10,748 nucleotides of DNA. Origin: Flavobacteriales bacterium. GTDB taxonomy: Bacteria; Bacteroidota; Bacteroidia; Flavobacteriales; Flavobacteriaceae. How positions within the stretch are numbered: the first letter of the stretch is position 1; each line of letters opens with the position of its first letter. The position numbers were made by a program, and so were the translations under genes. The stretch lies in NCBI GenBank assembly GCA_002737105.1, contig NSHO01000052.1, forward strand, positions 1-10,748, given 5' to 3'. Below are positions 1 through 5,447 of this stretch, in pieces. The notes under the pieces were generated by a model. That model saw only the letters and a list, made by a program, of their open reading frames with translations, ran no database searches and was not told the DNA's origin.

Positions 1-647
1 CCTTTTTCATTATGAATATAGTAAATGCCTGTTTTTGAAGGTAATTTTTCTAATATATCAAGTAATTTAGGAGATAATCCTGCTTTTATTTCAGTTTTTA
101 TGTAGCTTTTTACAATTTCTTTTGTCAAATCTTTTGCTAAAAGCATCTTGAATAATTTGACTGTAGCCATTGCATCTCCACTTGCTCTATGTCTGTCTGC
201 CATTGGAATTCCTAGTGAACGTACTAGTTTTCCTAAACTATAAGAAGGCAAATCTGGAATAATCTTTTTAGCTAATTCTACAGTGCAAAGTGTTGGTGTT
301 TTAAAATCAAAACCCAAACGTCTAAATTCCATTTGTAAAATTCGGTAATCGAAACTGGCGTTATGTGCCACTACAATTGTGCCTTCTGTAATTTCAATAA
401 TACGTTTTGCTACCTCGTAAAACTTTGGTGCACTTCGAAGCATAGCACTATTAATACCAGTTAATTTTACCACAAATGGCTGAATTGGTTTTTCTGGATT
501 TACTAAACTAATAAACTGGTCTACCACTTCGTGACCATCAAATTTATAAATGGCAATTTCCGTAATACCCTCTTCATTGTATTGACCGCCAGTGGTTTCT
601 ATGTCGATAATAGTATAAATATGCTTTGCTTTTTTATTTTTAGTAAT
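1..647 (-). CDS. DEDDh 3'-5' exonuclease (DnaQ/epsilon-like) fused to a GIY-YIG domain; 3' end cut by window edge, non-canonical start
   Basis: The frame encodes an epsilon-family proofreading-type exonuclease expected to remove 3' nucleotides with two metal ions. Counting from the candidate ATT start at 647, ExoI is DIETTGG (D15, E17), ExoII is AHNASFDYRIL (D100) and ExoIII is HRASGDAMATV (H153, D158), so all DEDDh catalytic residues are present. At about residue 206 the sequence KTGIYYIHNEKG begins, which is the opening of a GIY-YIG endonuclease domain like that of UvrC/Cho; the rest lies outside the window. Exonuclease plus GIY-YIG proteins are a known bacterial architecture, presumably for DNA repair. 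The gene follows yggS by 33 nt and is last of the visible operon. Its frame is closed by TGA at 654-656, and no ATG, GTG or TTG lies between that stop and ExoI, so ATT at 647 or 620 is my choice. A -1 frameshift from a frame beginning at GTG 667 or TTG 703 is the alternative. Identity is sure; the start is not. Confidence 0.9.
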   Translation of the reverse strand, partial: MTKNKKAKHIYTIIDIETTGGQYNEEGITEIAIYKFDGHEVVDQFISLVNPEKPIQPFVVKLTGINSAMLRSAPKFYEVAKRIIEITEGTIVVAHNASFDYRILQMEFRRLGFDFKTPTLCTVELAKKIIPDLPSYSLGKLVRSLGIPMADRHRASGDAMATVKLFKMLLAKDLTKEIVKSYIKTEIKAGLSPKLLDILEKLPSKTGIYYIHNEK

Positions 648-680
648 TTGTTTTCAATAATTGGCACATTGAAAATTGCC

Positions 681-1355
681 TTATTGATAATTTCTATTGC
701 CAAAGATACTACTTCCTATTCTAACCATGGTGCTTCCGCAAGAAATTGCTAGTTGATAATCGCCAGACATACCCATAGAAAGAGTATTCAGTTGACAGTT
801 ATTAGTGTTCAGCGATTTATTTTTATCAAAAATTGTTTTTAAATGGTTGAATTCTTTTTCAATTTGGAATTGATTTTCAGTGAAGGTTGCCATTCCCATT
901 AAACCAACAATTTTTATGTTTTCGAATTCGCTTTTGTCATTCTGAACTTGTTTCAGAATCTCATCTAATTCAAGTTTGTCCAAACCAAATTTAGTTTCTT
1001 CTTCCGCGATGTGAATTTGTAATAAACAATCAATTACTCTATTTTGTTTTTTTGCTTGTTTATTAATTTCTTGCAACAATTTCATACTGTCAACACCATG
1101 AATCAAACTAACGTATTCCGCCATAAATTTGACTTTATTGGTTTGTACGTGACCAATCATTTGCCATTCGATATCTTTTGGCATTTGTTTCCATTTTTCA
1201 GTCATTTCTTGGATTTTGTTTTCTCCAAAAATACGCTGACCTGAATTGTAGGCTTCCATTAAATCAGCCACAGGTTTGGTTTTTGAAACCGCAACCAAAG
1301 TAACGTGAGCTGGAAGTTGGGATTTAATTTGAGTTAGGTTTTTTTCTATTGACAT
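681..1355 (-). CDS. yggS: YggS/PLPBP-family pyridoxal 5'-phosphate homeostasis protein
   Basis: This 224-residue protein is a full-length member of the YggS/YBL036C family, fold-type III PLP proteins without known catalysis that bind PLP and keep vitamin B6 and amino-acid pools balanced in the cytoplasm. The PLP lysine is K25 in VAVSKTKP. Further family signatures are FGENKIQE (43-50), the GHVQTNKV segment (69-76), GLMGMATF (151-158), and the C-terminal LSMGMSGDYQLAISCGSTMV (192-211) followed by RIGSSIFG, which forms the phosphate-binding end. The ATG at 1355 gives the usual short N-terminus. Residues 131-145, between the conserved FGLD and IVGLMG blocks, are encoded by a palindromic repeat-like sequence. 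Residues 181-191 (SLNTNNCQLNT) are also repeat-like and low in complexity. Both lie where surface loops are expected, so function is probably kept. The gene lies 80 nt after the DUF1015 gene, and I see no convincing promoter of its own. Confidence 0.95.
   Translation of the reverse strand: MSIEKNLTQIKSQLPAHVTLVAVSKTKPVADLMEAYNSGQRIFGENKIQEMTEKWKQMPKDIEWQMIGHVQTNKVKFMAEYVSLIHGVDSMKLLQEINKQAKKQNRVIDCLLQIHIAEEETKFGLDKLELDEILKQVQNDKSEFENIKIVGLMGMATFTENQFQIEKEFNHLKTIFDKNKSLNTNNCQLNTLSMGMSGDYQLAISCGSTMVRIGSSIFGNRNYQ
783..812. repeat. Degenerate AGT(A/G)TTCAG repeat within yggS
   Basis: AGTATTCAG (783-791) and AGTGTTCAG (804-812) are direct repeats matching at 8 of 9 bases, with TTGACAGTTATT between them. 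This resembles the CTGAACACT-type tandem repeats seen in flavobacterial spacers. It encodes SLNTNNCQLNT in YggS, in a loop ahead of the conserved LSMGMSGDY block. Two units could be chance. Confidence 0.35.
932..964. repeat. Flavobacterial palindromic repeat element inside the yggS frame
   Basis: A perfect inverted repeat, ATTCTGAA (939-946) and TTCAGAAT (952-959), surrounds the 5-nt loop CTTGT. It is flanked by TTTTGTC on the left and CTCAT on the right. The whole matches a short interspersed sequence that I recall as common between genes in Flavobacteria (core CTGAACTTGTTTCAG). Here it is read through in frame as ILKQVQNDK within YggS. The palindrome is directly visible; the assignment to a genome-wide family comes from memory and was not searched. 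Confidence 0.65.
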
Positions 1356-1399
1356 TATTTTATAAATTTTTTAAAACATGGTTTTAGAAATTATAATAA

Positions 1400-1450
1400 C
1401 TTCGTAAATCCAAAATCGTAATTCGTATATCAAAATTACAATTCATAAAT
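1400..1450. repeat. Degenerate TCGTAAATC/CGTAATT-like low-complexity spacer repeat
   Basis: The spacer between the DUF1015 stop and yggS contains loosely repeated words: TTCGTAAATCC, ATCGTAATTCGTATATC and ACAATTCATAAATC. They resemble the degenerate ACGAATT/ATTTACG spacer repeats of flavobacteria. The last unit overlaps the DUF1015 stop at 1436-1438. No hairpin with a T-tract is present, so I do not call a terminator here. Confidence 0.3.
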
Positions 1451-2653
1451 CACCAAACCACTTCGAAACTTTGGTTCAATATACGTTGATTTTGGCGGCA
1501 TAATTAAATTGTTGTCGGCAATGTTTTTAATTTCTGACATATTAGTAGGGTAGAGCATAAAGCCCACTTCATATTCGCCTTCATCTACTAGGTCTTTAAT
1601 TACGGAAATACTTTGTTTGCCTGGAATGTAATCAATGCGTTCGTCGTTACGCAAATCTTCAATTCCTAATAACGGATGTAAAACCGTATCGTATAAAATT
1701 TGTGCATCTAAATTTTCTAAAACAGAAGTTACCTTTTGATTTTGCTTATAAAATAATGCATAAAAACTTTCATTTATATACATTCCAAATTCAAATTTAT
1801 TTTGCGGTTTCCACAATTCTTGATCTTTGGGTTTGATGATGAAATTATCAGCTAATTTAGTAATGAAATCAGCTATTGTTAAACCATTTAAATCTCTAAC
1901 CAATCGGTTGTATTCGTATATTTTCACATTGCTTTCTGCAATTAAAAAACTCATAAAATAATTTAGATTTTTGTTACCTAAATGTTTTTCTTGCTCAAAT
2001 AACAATTCCGCAGAAGCTGAGCGGTGGTGCCCATCAGCAATATATAAATTTGGAATGTTTTCAAAATGTTCTTGCAACCATTCTATTTCTGATTGTGTTT
2101 CAATCTTCCACAACGTGTGTTTTTCCTTATATGGAGTGGCAAATGCATAAATGGGTTCACTCTTTTTTCGTAAAGCAATAAACGTATTAATTTCAACAGA
2201 ATCTGGATAGGTAATCAAAACAGGTTCGGTATTAAATCCGGTTTGATGTAAATAATCTTTAAACAATTCTACTCGATATTGTAAGGTATCTTCGTGTTTT
2301 TTTATAGTATTTTTCTGATATTCTTCAACGGAAGTTCCAGCAATAATTCCAGTAAAAGTTTGGTTTTTGGTTTGAATTTCGTACAAATAAAAAACAGGTT
2401 GTTCTTCAGAAATTAAAATATTTTCGTTTTTAAAATCTTGGTATTTATGCAAAACACCTTTAAAACGCTTGTCTAAAGTAATCTTTTGAGTATTAGCATA
2501 CGCTGGATGAATCACATGTAAAAACGAATACGGATTGAAACTTAGCCAAGCCGCAAGTTCCGCCGAACTATAATCTTCATAGGTTCTGCAAGTTACCAAT
2601 GCGACTTTATCTGCCGATGGACGAACTGCTTTGAAAGGGATTATTTTGCTCAT
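1436..2653 (-). CDS. DUF1015 (COG4198) family protein of unknown function
   Basis: This 405-residue protein belongs to the DUF1015 family; no biochemical role can be assigned from the sequence. Visible landmarks are the N-terminal IIPFKAVRP (4-12), a TIKKHEDT stretch (116-123), the family hallmark YIADGHHRSAS at 204-214 with the DGHHR core at 207-211, and the conserved C-terminal MPPKSTYIEPKFRSGLV (385-401). The clustered Asp, His and Arg in DGHHR look like a metal or phosphate site, but that is inference. There is no signal peptide or membrane segment, so it should be cytoplasmic. A start three codons upstream (2662, MLKMSK) is possible on paper, but that ATG lies in AGC-rich sequence at the edge of a repeat. 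MSKIIPF at 2653 fits family N-termini. It sits third in the minus-strand operon, behind the 3-hydroxyacyl-CoA dehydrogenase gene. Confidence 0.88.
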   Translation of the reverse strand: MSKIIPFKAVRPSADKVALVTCRTYEDYSSAELAAWLSFNPYSFLHVIHPAYANTQKITLDKRFKGVLHKYQDFKNENILISEEQPVFYLYEIQTKNQTFTGIIAGTSVEEYQKNTIKKHEDTLQYRVELFKDYLHQTGFNTEPVLITYPDSVEINTFIALRKKSEPIYAFATPYKEKHTLWKIETQSEIEWLQEHFENIPNLYIADGHHRSASAELLFEQEKHLGNKNLNYFMSFLIAESNVKIYEYNRLVRDLNGLTIADFITKLADNFIIKPKDQELWKPQNKFEFGMYINESFYALFYKQNQKVTSVLENLDAQILYDTVLHPLLGIEDLRNDERIDYIPGKQSISVIKDLVDEGEYEVGFMLYPTNMSEIKNIADNNLIMPPKSTYIEPKFRSGLVIYEL

Positions 2654-2664
2654 TTTTAGCATTT

Positions 2665-2709
2665 AGCTTTAAGCTTTCAGCATTGGCTAACTGCTAAAAG
2701 CTTATAGCT
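2665..2709. repeat. Imperfect long palindrome filling the DUF1015/hbd spacer
   Basis: The left arm at 2665-2682 (AGCTTTAAGCTTTCAGCA) pairs with the right arm at 2692-2709 (TGCTAAAAGCTTATAGCT) at 16 of 18 positions, around a 9-nt loop. It begins one base after the hbd stop codon (2711-2713 as TAA on the minus strand) and fills nearly the whole 57-nt spacer to the DUF1015 start at 2653. It resembles AAGCTTTAAGC-type interspersed repeats of flavobacteria. No T-tract follows on either strand, so it is not a classic terminator; it could affect mRNA processing or stability between the two genes. Confidence 0.7.
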
Positions 2710-2710
2710 T

Positions 2711-3598
2711 TTAATTAAATTGTTTTGAAACTTTTTCTGCTTTTTTACTTTCCGAATAATCATAAAAACCTTCGCCAGATTTCACACCTAATTTTCCAGC
2801 CATTACCATATTTACTAATAAAGGACACGGAGCATATTTAGGATTTTTGAATCCTTCATACATTACATTTAAGATAGATAAACAAACATCAAGACCAATA
2901 AAATCTGCTAATTGTAAAGGCCCCATTGGATGTGCCATTCCTAATTTCATCACAGTATCTATTTCAGATACGCCCGCCACACCGTTATATAACGTTTCGA
3001 TTGATTCGTTAATCATTGGCATTAAAATTCTGTTGGCTACGAAACCTGGATAATCGTTTACTTCTGTTGGTGTTTTTCCTAATTTTACAGATAAATCCAT
3101 GATGATTTTAGTCACTTCATCAGATGTAGAATACCCACGAATGATTTCAACTAATTTCATAATCGGCACTGGATTCATAAAATGCATTCCGATAACTCGT
3201 TCTGGATGAACTACTTGTGCTGCAATTTGAGTAATTGAAATTGATGACGTATTCGATGCTAAAATTACATTATGGTCACAAATTTCGCTTAATTGCTTAA
3301 AGATATTCATTTTAAGCGATACATTTTCAGTAGCAGCTTCCACAATCAAATCGCAACCCACAACACCATCTTTAATATCCGTGTAGGTGATAATATTTGA
3401 AATGGTTATGTATTTGTCTTCTTCTGTGATACTTCCTTTAGTAACCATTCTGTCTAGGTTAGCGGCAATGGTTGCCATTCCTTTTTCTAATGATTTCTCT
3501 GAAACATCAATTAATTTTACTGTAAATCTTGCTTGTGCAAATGTATGAGCAATTCCGTTGCCCATGGTTCCTGATCCTATTACGGCTATTTGTTTCAT
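2711..3598 (-). CDS. hbd: 3-hydroxyacyl-CoA (3-hydroxybutyryl-CoA) dehydrogenase
   Basis: This 295-residue enzyme oxidises (S)-3-hydroxyacyl-CoA to 3-oxoacyl-CoA with NAD(P), or runs in reverse, in short-chain acyl-CoA metabolism. The N-terminal Rossmann domain starts at once with IAVIGSGTMGNGIA (GxGxxG at 8-13) and the D31 acidic residue after the second strand. The active-site set is present: S118 in ASNTSS, H139 in GMHFMNP, E151 in KLVEII and N189 in NDYPGFVANR. The C-terminal dimerisation and substrate domain carries AHPMGPLQLADFIGLD (222-237) and ends in GVKSGEGFYDYS. Length is typical of stand-alone Hbd/PaaH proteins, with no fused enoyl-CoA hydratase domain. The symbol is a family-level call, and chain-length preference cannot be read from sequence. 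It lies 28 nt downstream of the Gfo/Idh gene. Confidence 0.93.
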   Translation of the reverse strand: MKQIAVIGSGTMGNGIAHTFAQARFTVKLIDVSEKSLEKGMATIAANLDRMVTKGSITEEDKYITISNIITYTDIKDGVVGCDLIVEAATENVSLKMNIFKQLSEICDHNVILASNTSSISITQIAAQVVHPERVIGMHFMNPVPIMKLVEIIRGYSTSDEVTKIIMDLSVKLGKTPTEVNDYPGFVANRILMPMINESIETLYNGVAGVSEIDTVMKLGMAHPMGPLQLADFIGLDVCLSILNVMYEGFKNPKYAPCPLLVNMVMAGKLGVKSGEGFYDYSESKKAEKVSKQFN

Positions 3599-3626
3599 TT
3601 TGTGATTATATGTTTTGTTATTTTAT

Positions 3627-4592
3627 TTACTTCCCAATTGAATCAATAATCTGATATGCTACTCTTAACGCTTCTGTTCCATCTTCTAATGGTACAATTG
3701 GAGTTGTGTCATTATTTATAGCATCTGCAAAAGATTCTAATTCGTCTAAAATGGCGTTGTTTGGATGTACGTTTGGGTTATCAAAATAAATTTGTTTTTT
3801 CACACCTTCCGCATTTTGCAAAATCATGTCAAAATCGCCAGGCGTTTTTGGAGCATCTTGCATACGAACTACTTCGCAAATTTTATCTAAATAATCTACA
3901 GAAATGTAAGCGTCTTTTTGAAAGAAACGCGATTTTCGCATATTTTTCATAGAAATTCTACTTGCAGTTATGTTTGCCACACAACCGTTTTCAAATTCTA
4001 AGCGCGCATTGGTGATGTCTGGAGAATCAGAAATTACAGCAACACTACTGGCATTAACTTTTTTAACTTTCGATTTCACCACGCTTAAAATGGCATCAAT
4101 ATCGTGAATCATTAAATCTAAAACTACAGGAACATCTGTACCACGCGGATTAAATTCTGCCAAACGGTGTGTTTCAATAAACATAGGTTTGTCAATCATA
4201 TCCTTCACAGCTGTAAAAGCGGGATTAAAACGTTCAACATGACCAACTTGTCCTTTTACATTATATTTAGTAGCTAAAGCAACGATTTCTTCAGCTTCTG
4301 CAACTGTTGTAGCGATTGGTTTTTCTATAAAAATATGTTTTCCTGCTTCAATAACCATTTTAGCACATTCGAAGTGTTGAACAGTTGGCGTTACAATATC
4401 TATCACATCTACAGCAGCTATTAGTTCAGCAATTGAATCAAATTTTTTATAACCGAATTCGGTAGCGACTTTTGAAGCATTATCTTCAAAAGAATCAAAG
4501 AAACCAACTAAATGGTATTTTTCTGACTGATTTAATAATCGTAAATGTATTTTTCCTAAGTGACCTGCACCTAAAACGCCGACTTTTAACAT
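3627..4592 (-). CDS. Gfo/Idh/MocA-family NAD(P)-dependent oxidoreductase
   Basis: This 321-residue protein is a two-domain oxidoreductase of the Gfo/Idh/MocA family, which usually acts on sugars, nucleotide sugars or cyclitols. The Rossmann domain opens with KVGVLGAGHLGKIH (GxGxxG at 8-13), and the hallmark EKP sits at 90-92. The C-terminal domain has GHVERFNPAF (117-126) and DLMIHDID (159-166), whose H163 is at the usual catalytic histidine position. The GHVERFNPA and VVLDLMIHDID style recalls nucleotide-sugar dehydrogenases such as GnnA, but the substrate is not assignable. The frame stays open to 4637, adding 15 hydrophobic residues. I reject that extension because a promoter lies inside it and the extra residues would precede the first strand of the Rossmann fold. 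It is the first gene of the operon, leaving a leader of only about 10 nt. Confidence 0.92.
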   Translation of the reverse strand: MLKVGVLGAGHLGKIHLRLLNQSEKYHLVGFFDSFEDNASKVATEFGYKKFDSIAELIAAVDVIDIVTPTVQHFECAKMVIEAGKHIFIEKPIATTVAEAEEIVALATKYNVKGQVGHVERFNPAFTAVKDMIDKPMFIETHRLAEFNPRGTDVPVVLDLMIHDIDAILSVVKSKVKKVNASSVAVISDSPDITNARLEFENGCVANITASRISMKNMRKSRFFQKDAYISVDYLDKICEVVRMQDAPKTPGDFDMILQNAEGVKKQIYFDNPNVHPNNAILDELESFADAINNDTTPIVPLEDGTEALRVAYQIIDSIGK

Positions 4593-4607
4593 AAAAATAA
4601 AATTTAT

Positions 4608-4637
4608 CAAAAATAGTAATAAATTAAGAAATTCCAA
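4608..4637 (-). promoter_or_regulatory. Bacteroidota-type promoter for the Gfo/Idh-hbd-DUF1015-yggS-exonuclease operon
   Basis: On the minus strand TTG (4637-4635) is followed after 19 nt by TATTTTTG (4615-4608), a perfect TAnnTTTG -7 box. Transcription would start near 4602, about 10 nt before the ATG at 4592. TAnnTTTG words occur by chance in AT-rich DNA; the spacing and position make this one credible. Confidence 0.6.
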
Positions 4638-4649
4638 TTAAGAAATCCC
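4622..4649. repeat. 14-bp tandem duplication in the gfo promoter
   Basis: AATTAAGAAATTCC (4622-4635) is followed directly by AATTAAGAAATCCC (4636-4649), identical at 13 of 14 bases. The -33 TTG of the gfo promoter spans the junction between the two copies. The adjacent 4650-4680 stretch is similar AAATTTAGAATTTC-like low-complexity sequence, as often seen in flavobacterial spacers. Confidence 0.75.
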
Positions 4650-4728
4650 AATATTAAAAATTTAGAATTTCAAATTGTAGTTGCGCTAATATTAGTTAGA
4701 TTTTTTTAAATAAATTGGAGTTAAATTT

Positions 4729-4758
4729 TTGTTTTTGAGAAAAATCCATCTAAATTTA
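4729..4758 (+). promoter_or_regulatory. Promoter for pcm-pafA
   Basis: TTG at 4729-4731 is followed by exactly 19 nt and then TAAATTTA at 4751-4758, which differs from TAnnTTTG only at the last base. The expected start of transcription is near 4764, giving a leader of about 17 nt before the TTG start codon of pcm. It is divergent from, and does not overlap, the gfo promoter. Confidence 0.5.
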
Positions 4759-4780
4759 CATCACTAATTTACCTATTAAA

Positions 4781-5428
4781 TTGAAAGACACTAATAAACA
4801 TCAAGGGCTTAGAAATCTGCTAGTAAAACAATTAAAAGAAAAAGGAATAACGGATAAAAATGTTTTGGATGCTATTGCAAAAATTCCGCGTCATTTATTT
4901 ATTGATTCTAGTTTTGAAAATTTTGCTTACCAAGACAAAGCGTTTCCTATAGGAGCGGATCAAACCATATCTCAACCTTACACAGTGGCTTTTCAAACTG
5001 AATTATTAAATGTAGAAAAAGAACACAAAATTTTAGAAATAGGCACGGGTAGCGGATACCAAACTGCCGTTTTGTGTTTATTAGGAGCAAAGGTATATTC
5101 CGTTGAAAGACAAAATGAATTATTTAAGAAAACTAAAAATCTGCTTTCAAAATTAACTATAAATGTGATACCAAAATTGCTTTCATTTGGTGACGGTTAT
5201 AAAGGATTACCCGATTATGCTCCGTTTGATAGTATAATTGTAACGGCTGGTGCACCTGTAATTCCTCAAGCATTAATGTCGCAATTGAAAATAGGAGGGA
5301 GATTAGTTATTCCAGTAGGAAAAAAAGAACAAATAATGACTTTGTTAGTAAGGAAAAACGAAACACAATTTGAAAAAACCGAGTTTGGAGATTTTAAATT
5401 TGTACCACTTTTAGAAAATAAAAATTAA
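4781..5428 (+). CDS. pcm: Protein-L-isoaspartate O-methyltransferase
   Basis: This 215-residue enzyme transfers a methyl group from S-adenosylmethionine to L-isoaspartyl residues in age-damaged proteins, which starts their repair. Family blocks are VLDAIAKIPRHLF (28-40), AYQDKAFPIGADQTISQPY (49-67) with S64 at the conserved catalytic serine, SAM motif I ILEIGTGSGYQTA (84-96), the acidic end of strand 2 VYSVER (105-110), PFDSIIVTAGAP (148-159) and QLKIGGRLVIPVG (168-180). Length is normal. The start codon is TTG at 4781. No in-frame ATG lies between it and the stop at 4751-4753, and MKDTNKHQGLR is the usual N-terminus in relatives. The pafA gene follows after 19 nt and is probably co-transcribed. 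Confidence 0.95.
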   Translation: MKDTNKHQGLRNLLVKQLKEKGITDKNVLDAIAKIPRHLFIDSSFENFAYQDKAFPIGADQTISQPYTVAFQTELLNVEKEHKILEIGTGSGYQTAVLCLLGAKVYSVERQNELFKKTKNLLSKLTINVIPKLLSFGDGYKGLPDYAPFDSIIVTAGAPVIPQALMSQLKIGGRLVIPVGKKEQIMTLLVRKNETQFEKTEFGDFKFVPLLENKN

Positions 5429-5447
5429 CCATTTAAAATTACATAAA

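Noticed and set aside
531..752. Plus-strand 73-residue frame antisense to the exonuclease/yggS junction
   Set aside because: It has no recognisable domain and overlaps two conserved genes on the other strand; its length reflects AT-rich codons read in reverse.
2665..2709. Palindrome at the hbd/DUF1015 spacer as an intrinsic terminator
   Set aside because: Neither side carries a T-tract, and the genes on both sides appear to belong to one operon.
4593..4637. Hydrophobic 15-residue N-terminal extension of the Gfo/Idh protein as a signal or membrane anchor
   Set aside because: It is encoded by the promoter and tandem repeat, and the family starts directly at the Rossmann strand (MLKVGVLGAG).
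5395..5402. TAAATTTG word near the end of pcm as a separate pafA promoter
   Set aside because: It matches TAnnTTTG, and a TTG lies 22 nt upstream, but such words occur many times by chance in this sequence and this one is inside coding DNA.
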